Shown: in pieces, positions 13,826 through 20,888 of the stretch
Layout of the letters: each line of letters starts with the position of its first letter
How positions within the stretch are numbered: position 1 is the first letter of the stretch
Source: a bacterium
GTDB lineage: Bacteria; Patescibacteriota; Minisyncoccia; UBA6257; GWB1-50-10
Length of the DNA stretch: 28,357 nt
Assembly: GCA_021825465.1 (NCBI GenBank)
Contig: JAKAGX010000004.1
Location: 1 to 28,357, forward strand
Direction of reading: 5' to 3'
The notes under the pieces: generated by a model
What the model was told of the DNA's origin: nothing
The model's database searches: none
The model's input: the letters and a program-made list of their open reading frames with translations, nothing else
Translations under genes and position numbers: made by a program

Positions 13826-14020
13826 ATGATTTATCTACTATCTTTTATCGCTGGGTTGAACATCGTTATTCTGGTTGAACTTTGTTTACAGGCGATTGTG
13901 AGGCAAGAAGCACAAGGTAAAGAAATTGCCTATGCGAGAACATGGTTTTTCTATATTATTTTCGTTCTCATTGCCTCTGCTGGCGTTTATGGTATTGCCC
14001 GACTTTTAGGATTGGGATAA
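13826..14020 (+). CDS. Small two-helix membrane protein
   Basis: A 64-aa protein with two hydrophobic helices (about 2-23 and 40-61) joined by a charged RQEAQGKEIAYAR loop. GGAGG lies six bases before the ATG. A TAGAAT box at 13796-13801 would give a leader of about 18 bases. It opens the second AT-rich block. No family is recognised. Confidence 0.65.
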   Translation: MIYLLSFIAGLNIVILVELCLQAIVRQEAQGKEIAYARTWFFYIIFVLIASAGVYGIARLLGLG

Positions 14021-14055
14021 GTTGATTTTTTCGCGGGAGGGGCTAAAATTTAAAG

Positions 14056-14141
14056 CAACAATCGAATATGTACAGGCGGGGAAAGGGGCCCCGACTCGAA
14101 AGTACCAACTTCCAGCCGGGTTCCCCCCGGCGTAGATTTTT
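14056..14141 (+). ncRNA. Candidate small RNA or leader
   Basis: TTGATT (14022-14027), 16 bases, TAAAAT (14044-14049) form a promoter whose transcript would start near 14056 and end at the terminator-like hairpin at 14115-14131. No good gene lies between; the only frame is a 33-codon arginine-rich ORF from 14068. A non-coding RNA of about 86 nt is possible but unproven. Confidence 0.25.
14115..14141 (+). terminator. Terminator-like hairpin
   Basis: GCCGGG (14115-14120), loop TTCCC, CCCGGC (14126-14131), then GTAGATTTTTA. It separates upstream transcription from the protease gene at 14171. Confidence 0.6.
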
Positions 14142-14170
14142 AGGGGAGGATATGCTAAAACTTAGCTAAG

Positions 14171-14839
14171 ATGACAAGACAAGAATTAATAAAAGAAATA
14201 GAAAAGGAGAGGGGGTCAAGGGTTATTACCTATCTCACGAGCGATCGAACGGGGCCAGTAAATGCGCGGGTGGCGATGGACATTATTCCGTTCGTAAGCG
14301 AACAACTTCGAAAAATCGGCAAACAAGATAAAATTGATTTATTCCTCTACAGTGCGGGCGGAGATACGATGGTCCCGTGGCGTTTGGTTTCAATGATTCG
14401 TGAATATTGTGATCAGTTTTCAGTTCTCGTGCCTTATAAAGCGCACAGCGCGGCGACGATGATCGCGCTCGGCGCAGATGAAATTGTTATGAGTGATCTT
14501 TCGGAAATCTCACCTATTGATCCATCAACAGCTAATGTTTTTAACCCAGCGGATCCACAGAATCCACAAGTTCCGCAAAACAAGATCCCAATATCGGTTG
14601 AAGATGTAATCGCTTATTTTGATCTCGCAAAAAACAAATTTGGTATTAAGAGCGATGAGGATCTGACAAAGGTTTTCAATAAGTTCGTTGAATCGAATCC
14701 GCAGATCCATCCACTGGCGCTTGGGAATGTGAATCGTATTCACAACCTTATCCGCCTTCTCGCAAAACGTTTGCTGAAAAGTCACAAGAATAAAATGAAA
14801 CACGAAGAAATTGATCGGATTGTAGAATATTTCACCTAG
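14171..14839 (+). CDS. SDH-family ClpP-like serine protease, cut by an in-frame TAG
   Basis: The 222-aa product matches the serine-dehydrogenase-proteinase (SDH, ClpP-fold) family: FLYSAGGDTMVPW (58-70) forms the oxyanion region, AHSAATMIALGADEIVMS (91-108) carries the likely nucleophile Ser93, and EISPIDPS follows. The frame stops at TAG 14837-14839, but the same frame continues past it with the expected family C-terminus (KLYSHQYFIGRREAKEELGL). The gene is therefore interrupted by a single nonsense codon. A TGC-TAAAAC extended -10 box lies nine bases before the ATG. It is AT-rich, at the head of the accessory cluster. Confidence 0.85.
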   Translation: MTRQELIKEIEKERGSRVITYLTSDRTGPVNARVAMDIIPFVSEQLRKIGKQDKIDLFLYSAGGDTMVPWRLVSMIREYCDQFSVLVPYKAHSAATMIALGADEIVMSDLSEISPIDPSTANVFNPADPQNPQVPQNKIPISVEDVIAYFDLAKNKFGIKSDEDLTKVFNKFVESNPQIHPLALGNVNRIHNLIRLLAKRLLKSHKNKMKHEEIDRIVEYFT

Positions 14840-15214
14840 AAGCTTTACTCGCATCAATATTTTATTGGAAGAAGAGAAGCAAAGGAGGAGTTAGGGCTCT
14901 CGTCGGTAATATATGCAGGCGACGCGCTCGCGAGAAAGATGACTGATCTTTATGAGACATACAAAGCGGAAATGGGTCTGGGAGAAGCGGTCTGGAATCC
15001 AGAATTGGAATTGGGGGCGAATGTAAGTCAAAACAGAAAACCTTATAAAATGGCATTTATTGAAAGCGCTAACCTTTCGAATTTTTTTGAAATCGTTTTA
15101 GAGTTTCGAAGGCAGCAGATAATGATGACACAGCAAACACCTAGCGGACCAATTCAGATGCCTCAGGAACAAGTTGGATTCCGGATCGTAGAACAGGGAT
15201 GGCAAAAAGCATGA
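14840..15214 (+). pseudogene. C-terminal part of the SDH-family protease, behind the TAG
   Basis: In the same frame as 14171-14839, the codons after the TAG encode KLYSHQYFIGRREAKEELGL and then a helical tail ending VEQGWQKA, which together complete an SDH-type protease of about 347 residues. An ATG at 14939 could start a separate 91-aa fragment, but it would lack the LYSH...GRREA part. Other genes here end in TAG (metK, radC, the permease), so TAG is an ordinary stop. The stop overlaps the next gene's ATG as ATGA. Confidence 0.8.
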
Positions 15215-15879
15215 CAACTATTAAACCATACAGGCCAATTTTATACGTCATTATAATCTTTGTTCTTATTTCAATTTGTTTTTTTATTTTTTATCCTGCT
15301 GTCATAAATTCAAATCTATATACAGCCATCGCTGCATTTTTGGTTGGATTGTTTGCAATCTTCCTTTATATTAAGCAGAAGGAAGATCAGAAAAGAGATG
15401 TCGCAAACCTCATTATTGCAGAAATAAGGCAAGCTGAGAGGCTAATCAATCAATTTAAAAAAGATGGCGTCACAAATAGCATTTCTTATAAATTATTACC
15501 CACCAATAATTGGATTAAATATAATTATCTCTTTATAAAAGATCTTGATCAGGATGAGATAGAACAAATTAATAATTTTTATAATCACTGCTTTATTTTA
15601 GACAAGGCGATTGATCAAATTAGTATATCCCATGAGTTAGAAAATAAATCAAGGGCGATTCACCACTTTATTTCCCTTATTGCGAAAGAAAGTCTTGGTA
15701 ATGAACAAGTCTTTAACACCAATAGAGATAACTTTCTCGGACTTATTCAAAAAGATAAATTCGTTTTTATGCCAGACGCTCCAACTAAGGCTATTGCTCA
15801 AGCGCTTAGCAATATTAGTTTTATTACCACCTCTACCGTAGGAGCGAAATTGAAGAAAATCGCTCGAATAGGAGCTTAG
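15211..15879 (+). CDS. Membrane-anchored protein with cytoplasmic helical domain
   Basis: Starting at 15211 the product has 222 aa: two transmembrane helices (about 10-28 and 37-54) and a soluble helical C-terminal domain (55-222) with no motif I recognise. The ATG overlaps the upstream TGA as ATGA, with GGGATGG upstream acting as a ribosome binding site; an alternative in-frame ATG at 15199 would add four residues. The coupling to the broken protease indicates an operon and possibly a shared function. A membrane anchor plus helical domain is common in accessory and defence proteins, but nothing specific can be said. Confidence 0.75.
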   Translation: MTTIKPYRPILYVIIIFVLISICFFIFYPAVINSNLYTAIAAFLVGLFAIFLYIKQKEDQKRDVANLIIAEIRQAERLINQFKKDGVTNSISYKLLPTNNWIKYNYLFIKDLDQDEIEQINNFYNHCFILDKAIDQISISHELENKSRAIHHFISLIAKESLGNEQVFNTNRDNFLGLIQKDKFVFMPDAPTKAIAQALSNISFITTSTVGAKLKKIARIGA

Positions 15880-15988
15880 TAATTTTTAATGTTTGAGAAA
15901 TCAGGGCGTGCTGGTTTATGTTGATATAGAAAATAATAGAAGAGATCCGCATTAAATAAAGTTCAGGAAATTTTGAAGGGTGACCAAG

Positions 15989-16441
15989 ATGAATAGAGGG
16001 GAGTTGATAAAAAGTATCGAAGAAAGGATCCAACTTGCGTTGGTGATTTCGATATTCTTTCCATCTCTCCTGTCAACGTTTTTTAGTTCAGCGAAAGAAG
16101 CGACACTCGGTTTGGTAAGTAAAAGTACCTTGCCGGAGTTTATGCTCGTGGGTATTTATCTCTTTTGTTATGCGGTTTTCCAGTCCATTAAACGCAAGAA
16201 AATCCCCGATAACCTTCTCAGGTTTATTAATACGTTAGTGCTCGGCGGTATTGTATTTTTTATTATTCCAATAATTTTCTTTGCGACGATGGATCCGAAT
16301 ATGCCAATAGCATCATTAAATTGGTTTAGTTTTGCTATGTTACATATATCAACGTGGGGATTGCCTATTTCTGCGGGTATTATTGTCCTTGCCATCTCTT
16401 TTGTCTTTGGTTTAAGTTTAGGGGGTGCATTCAGTGAATAA
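15989..16441 (+). CDS. Four-helix membrane protein
   Basis: The 150-aa product has a short amphipathic N-terminus and four hydrophobic helices (about 14-32, 45-65, 79-99 and 117-145). No catalytic motif is visible. ATG 15989 is chosen because GAAGGG lies upstream at good distance; a GTG at 15980 is also in frame. The 109-base gap before it has no terminator, so it may be cotranscribed with the gene ending at 15879. The family is not recognised. Confidence 0.7.
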   Translation: MNRGELIKSIEERIQLALVISIFFPSLLSTFFSSAKEATLGLVSKSTLPEFMLVGIYLFCYAVFQSIKRKKIPDNLLRFINTLVLGGIVFFIIPIIFFATMDPNMPIASLNWFSFAMLHISTWGLPISAGIIVLAISFVFGLSLGGAFSE

Positions 16442-16473
16442 CGAAGATTGAGAGATTTGATAGAAATAGGAGT

Positions 16474-17154
16474 ATGGATAAGTCACAAAATCAAGAAGAG
16501 TGGGATAAAACGGAAAAGGAGTTTCTGGAATATCTGAAGAATAACTATTTTAATGAAATCAGAAAAGACATACTTCTATTGAGGGAGAAAGATGCCTCAT
16601 CAATAAAAAGCCAGCTATGTTTAGCATTTATATTAGCTGATGCTTTTTCTCGTATTCATAGGATATTTCAAGGAGTAAGAGGTGAAGATCTTGATAGGGA
16701 GAACGAAAAAAGATTTAGGGAGTGGATCGATCGTTTCGTTTTAACGGGAGAAAATATGGAGTATGAAAAGCATAGAGATTCGATGGATTATGACTCAAAA
16801 ACCCTTTGGGGTCTAAGGAATTCATTCTTACACTTTTACTCTTTTCCTCCCACTGAGAAAACCAGTGGATATCTCGTTATTGGTTCTGGTCTACAAAAAG
16901 AATTTAATGAAAAAATATCGGAGAAACTAAAGGATAAGGACCACCCAGTTAATTATATAGACGGTTACTATCTCATTGAGGCCATATTTCAAGGGTTTCT
17001 TGTGCAGCTTCAATTTTTAGCAAAAATAATAAATAATGATCCCGACAACTATGTAAAGCACGTTTCGTATGCTCATGAGATTCTTGGAAGTCAATCGGGG
17101 CAACCTGTTCCATTTGACGATTTCGAAAAATATTATAAAGGTCGAGAAAATTAG
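16474..17154 (+). CDS. HEPN-like helical protein
   Basis: The 226-aa product is all-helical. LWGLRNSFLHFYSFP (111-125) contains R115-N-x-x-x-H120, the Rx4H motif that marks many HEPN domains, where it forms an RNase site; HEPN proteins are common in toxin-antitoxin and phage-defence loci. A long helical part with KSQLCLAFILADAFSRIHRIF lies before it. A TGA-TAGAAA box ends seven bases before the ATG, suggesting a short leader. The last 21 bases of the gene plus following bases are repeated at 18010-18030. RNase activity is inferred from one motif only. Confidence 0.75.
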   Translation: MDKSQNQEEWDKTEKEFLEYLKNNYFNEIRKDILLLREKDASSIKSQLCLAFILADAFSRIHRIFQGVRGEDLDRENEKRFREWIDRFVLTGENMEYEKHRDSMDYDSKTLWGLRNSFLHFYSFPPTEKTSGYLVIGSGLQKEFNEKISEKLKDKDHPVNYIDGYYLIEAIFQGFLVQLQFLAKIINNDPDNYVKHVSYAHEILGSQSGQPVPFDDFEKYYKGREN

Positions 17155-17157
17155 GGG
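17137..17157 (+). repeat. 21-bp direct repeat, copy 1
   Basis: Reads AAAGGTCGAGAAAATTAGGG plus one G. It covers the last codons and TAG of the HEPN-like gene. Identical to 18010-18030, on the other side of the glycosylase-like gene. Confidence 0.85.
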
Positions 17158-17184
17158 AAAGTAAAAATAAACTGTAAATAAGAT

Positions 17185-17985
17185 ATGGAGAAGTGCAATA
17201 AATACATTTGTGTGTTCGGATTAGCAGAAGAATTTCTCGAAGAGATTGTTTGTAATGATCCTCGCTTGAATGAATCTATTTTGAAGGAGCACCTAAGGGG
17301 TGACCCAGAGCCTGCTGATATTTCAGATGTTAATCGCAGATTGATATCCTCTTTATCAAACAGGAACATGATGTCCGCCGTCATAGGTTTTGATAAAAGA
17401 AAGGAAAAAATGAGAGAAATTCTATTTGAATACAAACCTTCTAAAATACTTGCGATCTATAAGAATTCCGAAGAGTTATTAGAGAAGTTTAAAAAAGAAT
17501 TTCATCTTAAAAACGTGCAGGGCAAAAGAAATCTCTGGCGTAAATTTTCTGAAGGCGTACTTTCGGGAAGTAGTTTTCTGGTAGCCTTCAAAAATAAGGA
17601 GGATCTAGATACTTTTATAAAGACATTTACTTTTAATAAATATACAAAGGCGGCGCTACCGATGCTCTTAAGTAAGGAAATAAAGGGATTTGGTTTCGCC
17701 TTATCCTGTGATTTTTTGAAAGAGTCAGGTTATAGAGATTATCCAAAACCAGACGTCCATTTAATAGAGATTTTTTATAGATTAGGACTGGTCGAATCAA
17801 GAGATCAGTATGAAGTTTATAAATCAATAGTTGAAATGGCAGATGCTGTCAAGAAGGATGCTTATACAGTTGATAAAACCTTTTGGCTAATCAGTTCAGG
17901 GTATTTTCATCGGAATGAAATCAAGGTAGGCGGGAGGCGGGAGGAGTTTATAAAGAGTGTGAAAACAAATAAATTGTGGAAATAA
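17185..17985 (+). CDS. HhH-GPD DNA-glycosylase-like protein
   Basis: The 266-aa protein has a helix-hairpin-helix-like segment IKGFGFALSCDFLKESGY (167-184) and then KPD190-VHLIEIFYRLGLV, which matches the region of the catalytic Asp in HhH-GPD base-excision glycosylases (DxHxxRxxxRLGL). DKTFWLISSGYF (230-241) resembles a C-terminal helix of the same fold. The N-terminal 80 residues are unusual. No iron-sulfur cysteine cluster is present. A role in repairing or attacking modified bases is inferred; in the AT-rich block beside a restriction system it could act on modified phage DNA. The start has no Shine-Dalgarno site. The gene is flanked by 21-bp direct repeats. Confidence 0.7.
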   Translation: MEKCNKYICVFGLAEEFLEEIVCNDPRLNESILKEHLRGDPEPADISDVNRRLISSLSNRNMMSAVIGFDKRKEKMREILFEYKPSKILAIYKNSEELLEKFKKEFHLKNVQGKRNLWRKFSEGVLSGSSFLVAFKNKEDLDTFIKTFTFNKYTKAALPMLLSKEIKGFGFALSCDFLKESGYRDYPKPDVHLIEIFYRLGLVESRDQYEVYKSIVEMADAVKKDAYTVDKTFWLISSGYFHRNEIKVGGRREEFIKSVKTNKLWK

Positions 17986-18009
17986 ATTATATCCAAAACC
18001 AAAATCGAA

Positions 18010-18030
18010 AAAGGTCGAGAAAATTAGGGG
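18010..18030 (+). repeat. 21-bp direct repeat, copy 2
   Basis: Identical to 17137-17157 but non-coding here. It provides the ribosome binding region (AGGGGG) of the gene at 18038. The similarity continues as GTAAAAA after a 3-base difference. Confidence 0.85.
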
Positions 18031-18037
18031 GTAAAAA

Positions 18038-18319
18038 ATGAATATGAATCAGTTTCTTTTCGGTCAGCCGGTCAGCAACCCAATTAATCCGTGGGATGTG
18101 ATCATGTGGGTCGCACTGGCTGTTTGCTTATTTATTATTCTTAGGGAATTTTTCTGCTGGTATTGGAAAATCAATAAAATAGTGAGTTCACTCGAAGATA
18201 TCAAGGGCATTTTAAAAACGACGAACGGGCTTTTGAGTTCCATGCAGCCCAAACTTCCGCCACAGTCAACGGGTGACACGCCCGTCAAAATAGAAGAAAT
18301 GCAAAGCAAGAAAGAATAA
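18038..18319 (+). CDS. Small single-span membrane protein with coiled coil
   Basis: The 93-aa protein has one transmembrane helix (about 20-42), then a heptad-like KINKIVSSLEDIKGILKTT stretch and a polar tail with PPQSTGD. AGGGGG lies five bases before the ATG, within the second copy of the 21-bp repeat. It closes the AT-rich block and ends at a strong terminator. I do not recognise the family. Confidence 0.7.
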   Translation: MNMNQFLFGQPVSNPINPWDVIMWVALAVCLFIILREFFCWYWKINKIVSSLEDIKGILKTTNGLLSSMQPKLPPQSTGDTPVKIEEMQSKKE

Positions 18320-18325
18320 AAACTC

Positions 18326-18360
18326 CACCGCTCCTAATATTAGGAGCGGTGCTGGTTTTT
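18326..18360 (+). terminator. Intrinsic terminator
   Basis: Perfect 11-bp stem CACCGCTCCTA (18326-18336) / TAGGAGCGGTG (18341-18351), loop ATAT, then CTGGTTTTTG. Confidence 0.9.
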
Positions 18361-18384
18361 GTGAGTGGTAGAATAAGAGAGACG

Positions 18385-18861
18385 ATGGAAAAAATGGATA
18401 AAGAAAAACTAACGAAATTTTTGTTGAAAGCGCGGACAAAAACGTACGCGGGGAGCGGGGGAAAGGTAAAACCGGCATTCGCCGGTTCGGACCAGCTTGA
18501 GTACGCCGAAGGCGATCTCCTCTACCGCGACGTGTACTATACGGGGAACGGGATCTTCATGGGACTCGAGACGGTGTATGCCGGCGAGAAGCCCGTCCTT
18601 TCGGTGTCGTACTACGGTAATTTCAAGAAGATGACGGAAGAAGAGGTGGACGGCGTCTTGCGGCAAGCGCTTCTCGCTGAATCGGAAACGGCGCGGACAT
18701 GGAAAAAAGCCGAATGGAAAAAGGGGGAATACGAATATACCTGCGATCCGGACGCTGACGGCATGTCGATCGATGAGTTCGCGGGTCTCGAGCGGATCCT
18801 GAAAAACGGCGAAGAGGTCTACCGCTTTTTCTACGCCGGCGGCGTGATCGCGAAAGATTAA
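18385..18861 (+). CDS. DUF5680 domain protein
   Basis: Starting at 18385 the product has 158 aa and shows the DUF5680 pattern: FLLKARTKTYAG near the N-terminus, QLEYAEGDLLYRDVYYTGNG in the middle and SVSYYG after it. The family is widespread and uncharacterised; it is sometimes attached to transcription regulators, but no DNA-binding domain is seen here. The frame is open from CTG 18349, but TGG-TAGAAT (18366-18374) and the terminator before it place the start at ATG 18385. GC-rich codon use returns from here. Confidence 0.85.
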   Translation: MEKMDKEKLTKFLLKARTKTYAGSGGKVKPAFAGSDQLEYAEGDLLYRDVYYTGNGIFMGLETVYAGEKPVLSVSYYGNFKKMTEEEVDGVLRQALLAESETARTWKKAEWKKGEYEYTCDPDADGMSIDEFAGLERILKNGEEVYRFFYAGGVIAKD

Positions 18862-18863
18862 AA

Positions 18864-18925
18864 TTCCGGCCCCCCGCTCTCCTTCAAAAATTGAAGGCCC
18901 CCGGGGGGCGGGTAAATCTGGGGAT
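18864..18925 (-). repeat. Palindromic element, copy D (short form, inverted)
   Basis: Starts three bases after the DUF5680 stop. CCCCCCG and CGGGGGG arms enclose the nested CCTTCAA/TTGAAGG hairpin. On the minus strand it begins TATCCCCAGATTTACC, matching the ends of copies A and B. Confidence 0.9.
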
Positions 18926-18938
18926 AGCCAACGAGCGG

Positions 18939-18947
18939 TGGTAAAAT
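18939..18947 (+). promoter_or_regulatory. Extended -10 box of the Nudix operon
   Basis: TGG-TAAAAT, six bases before ATG 18954; the predicted start is the A of the ATG. Confidence 0.7.
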
Positions 18948-18953
18948 GGAAGG

Positions 18954-19388
18954 ATGGCAAATAAAAAGGACTTCGAAGTGTGCGTGCGAGGCATTCTTAC
19001 GACCAGGGGGAAAATCCTCGTGGCTCGCAACAAAGCCAAGGGATATTACTTTTTCCCCGGCGGGCACGTCGAGTTCGGCGAGAAGCTGAAAGAGACGCTT
19101 AGCAGGGAGCTGAAGGAGGAATTGGGAATACGGCCGAAGGACTCGAGATTCATCGGCGTCGTGGACAATGTTTTCAAGGACGAAGGCCTTCACCACGAAG
19201 TCGATTTCGTTTTCGAAGTGAAAACCGGCGGGATTCGGGCGGAGAGCAAGGAGAACCACATCGATTTCAAGTTCTTCACCACCAGCGAATTTTCAAAGGC
19301 GAGCGTGTATCCGCTGGCCCTCAAGAAAGCGATCGTGAAGTGGATGAAAGATAGAAAGGTCTTCCAGGTCAGTCAGTATCGGAAATAG
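18954..19388 (+). CDS. Nudix hydrolase
   Basis: The 144-aa protein carries a perfect Nudix box, G37-x5-E43-x7-R51-E52-L-x-E55-E56-x-G58-I, which binds metal and hydrolyses nucleoside diphosphates linked to another group. The substrate cannot be told from the sequence; a house-cleaning or signalling nucleotide role is typical. It is the first gene of a tight operon: the next ATG starts at the base after its stop, and a third gene overlaps the second. Its promoter box predicts a leaderless mRNA. Confidence 0.93.
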   Translation: MANKKDFEVCVRGILTTRGKILVARNKAKGYYFFPGGHVEFGEKLKETLSRELKEELGIRPKDSRFIGVVDNVFKDEGLHHEVDFVFEVKTGGIRAESKENHIDFKFFTTSEFSKASVYPLALKKAIVKWMKDRKVFQVSQYRK

Positions 19389-19772
19389 ATGGGAACGATG
19401 ACGCCGGAGGCATTCGAAAAGCTGGTTGCGGAAGGAATGAACAGAATTCCGGAACGGTTCCGAAAGAAGATTGACAACCTTGCGGTTATGGTCGAAGACG
19501 AACCGTCGGACGAGGAACTTGCAAGCGTGGGGATCAAAAAGGGAACGGGTGAAACGCTCCTCGGCCTCTATGAGGGCGTACCGCCCGTGAAGAGCGCCTA
19601 CCGCGAGTTCCCGGACCGGATCGTCATCTTCCGGTTGCCGATCCTCGAGATGGCGCGGAGCAGTGAAGATGTCCCCGGGATCGTGGCCGACACGGTGCGG
19701 CACGAGATCGCGCATCATTTCGGCATGACGGATAAGGAGATAGAAAAAATAGAAAATGGAAAGAATGGATAA
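19389..19772 (+). CDS. Zincin-like metallopeptidase (MMP37/DUF1025 type)
   Basis: The 127-aa protein matches the short zincin-like family PF06262: AFEKLVAEGMNRIPERF near the N-terminus, LLGLYEGVPP (57-66), PDRIVIFRLPIL (75-86) and the metal site H105-E-I-A-H109-H-F-G with D115 as the likely third ligand. Such proteins are compact predicted metalloproteases of unknown target. The start is directly after the Nudix stop; ATG 19398 (MTPEAFEKLV) is an equally good family start. The last 17 bases overlap the next gene. Confidence 0.9.
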   Translation: MGTMTPEAFEKLVAEGMNRIPERFRKKIDNLAVMVEDEPSDEELASVGIKKGTGETLLGLYEGVPPVKSAYREFPDRIVIFRLPILEMARSSEDVPGIVADTVRHEIAHHFGMTDKEIEKIENGKNG

Positions 19773-20343
19773 GGCGGAGCAATTGATCGAAGCTTTGAGG
19801 ACGAACCGGAGTATCCAGCTCGTTTTGGAACGGACGGAAAAACTCCGGATACCGAACTGGTATCTCGGCTCCGGGAGCATCGCGCAAACGGTGTGGAATG
19901 TAGAGCACGGTTTCGATCCGGAACACGGCATCCGGGATTACGACCTTTTGTACTACGACGCACGCGACCTGTCGTACGAAGCGGAGGATGTCGTCATCCA
20001 GAAAGGGAAAGAACTTTTCGAGGACATTGCGATACCGGTCGAGATCAGGAACGAAGCGCGGGTCCATTTGTGGTTCGAAGAGCATTTCGGATACCCGATC
20101 GAGCCGTATATTTCCATCGAGAATGCCATCGGGACATTCCCGACGACGGCGACGTCGGTTGGGATAACGAAAAAGCCAGGCGGAACGATCGAGGTGTATG
20201 CGCCGTTCGGCCTGGACGATATTTTCAATATGGTCGTGCGGCCGAACAAAATACAGTCGACCGAAAAGAGATATCGGGACAAGGTAGGCGGGTGGGCGGC
20301 GATCTGGCCGAAGCTCACGGTCGTTCCGTGGGACGAGGCGTAA
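19756..20343 (+). CDS. Nucleotidyltransferase-family protein (DUF925, PF06042)
   Basis: The 195-aa protein matches DUF925/NTP_transf_6: WYLGSGSIAQTVWN (35-48) and IRDYDLLYYDARDLSYE (about 59-75) form the nucleotidyltransferase-like core with the G-S and D-x-D pattern. ARVHLWFEEHFG, TATSVGI and APFGLDDIFNMVVRPNK follow as in the family. The substrate is unknown. It overlaps the end of the zincin gene, so the three genes form one operon. ATG 19765 is an alternative start three codons downstream. Confidence 0.9.
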   Translation: MERMDKAEQLIEALRTNRSIQLVLERTEKLRIPNWYLGSGSIAQTVWNVEHGFDPEHGIRDYDLLYYDARDLSYEAEDVVIQKGKELFEDIAIPVEIRNEARVHLWFEEHFGYPIEPYISIENAIGTFPTTATSVGITKKPGGTIEVYAPFGLDDIFNMVVRPNKIQSTEKRYRDKVGGWAAIWPKLTVVPWDEA

Positions 20344-20362
20344 GATCGTCAGTTCCATGCTA

Positions 20363-20371
20363 TGGTAAAAT
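20363..20371 (+). promoter_or_regulatory. Extended -10 box of tspO
   Basis: TGG-TAAAAT, seven bases before ATG 20379; the predicted start is within a base of the ATG. Confidence 0.7.
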
Positions 20372-20378
20372 AAAGGGA

Positions 20379-20861
20379 ATGGAGAAAACAAAAAATATCG
20401 CGGCGCTCGTAGTCTGCGTCGCACTTTCGGAACTCGCCGGAGTCTTGGGGGCGCTCTACACGACGCCGAACATCGGGACGTGGTATGCATTCCTCGCAAA
20501 GCCCGCCCTCACGCCGCCTGCATGGGTCTTCGGTCCCGTGTGGACGATCTTGTACCTTTTGATGGGCATTGCGCTCTTTCTCGTCTGGAAAAAGAGGAAA
20601 GGGACGGCGGAAAGAAAAGAGGCGATCGGCATCTTCGCGATCCAGCTCGTTTTGAACGTTCTTTGGTCCGTCATTTTCTTCGGATCGCATTCGCCGTTCC
20701 CCGGATTCATCGCGATCGTTTCGCTCTGGCTTGCGATCATCGCGACGATCGCAGCTTTTGCGAAGATCTCGCGCGGAGCGGGATGGATCCTCGCGCCGTA
20801 TCTCCTGTGGGTGACATTTGCGGCATATTTGAACCTTTCGGTTTGGCTTCTCAATCTCTAA
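20379..20861 (+). CDS. tspO: TspO/MBR family membrane protein
   Basis: The 160-aa protein is a five-helix TspO/translocator-protein relative. KPALTPPAWVFGPVWTILY (residues 41-59) is the family signature, and the later QLVLNVLWSVIFFGSHSP and WILAPYLLWVTFAAYLN helices also fit. TspO proteins bind tetrapyrroles and other hydrophobic ligands in the membrane; the ligand here is not known. A longer frame is open upstream, but it is a shadow of the nucleotidyltransferase gene; ATG 20379 follows a -10 box closely. Confidence 0.93.
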   Translation: MEKTKNIAALVVCVALSELAGVLGALYTTPNIGTWYAFLAKPALTPPAWVFGPVWTILYLLMGIALFLVWKKRKGTAERKEAIGIFAIQLVLNVLWSVIFFGSHSPFPGFIAIVSLWLAIIATIAAFAKISRGAGWILAPYLLWVTFAAYLNLSVWLLNL

Positions 20862-20876
20862 ACCTCCGCTTTAGAG

Positions 20877-20882
20877 TATAAT
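20877..20882 (+). promoter_or_regulatory. -10 box of the pilin gene
   Basis: TATAAT, six bases before ATG 20889; the predicted start is the A of the ATG. Confidence 0.65.
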
Positions 20883-20888
20883 GAAAAA

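Noticed and set aside
14171..15214. Reassignment of TAG to an amino acid
   Set aside because: Many intact genes in the window end in TAG, including metK, radC and the permease.
8414..18925. CRISPR array from the repeated palindromes
   Set aside because: Copies are kilobases apart, in both orientations, with genes between them and no cas genes.
19624..20499. 291-codon minus-strand open frame
   Set aside because: Antisense to the zincin and nucleotidyltransferase genes, both of which have strong family signatures.
19893..20861. 322-codon frame ending with TspO
   Set aside because: Only the part from ATG 20379 resembles TspO; the upstream part overlaps the nucleotidyltransferase gene in another frame.
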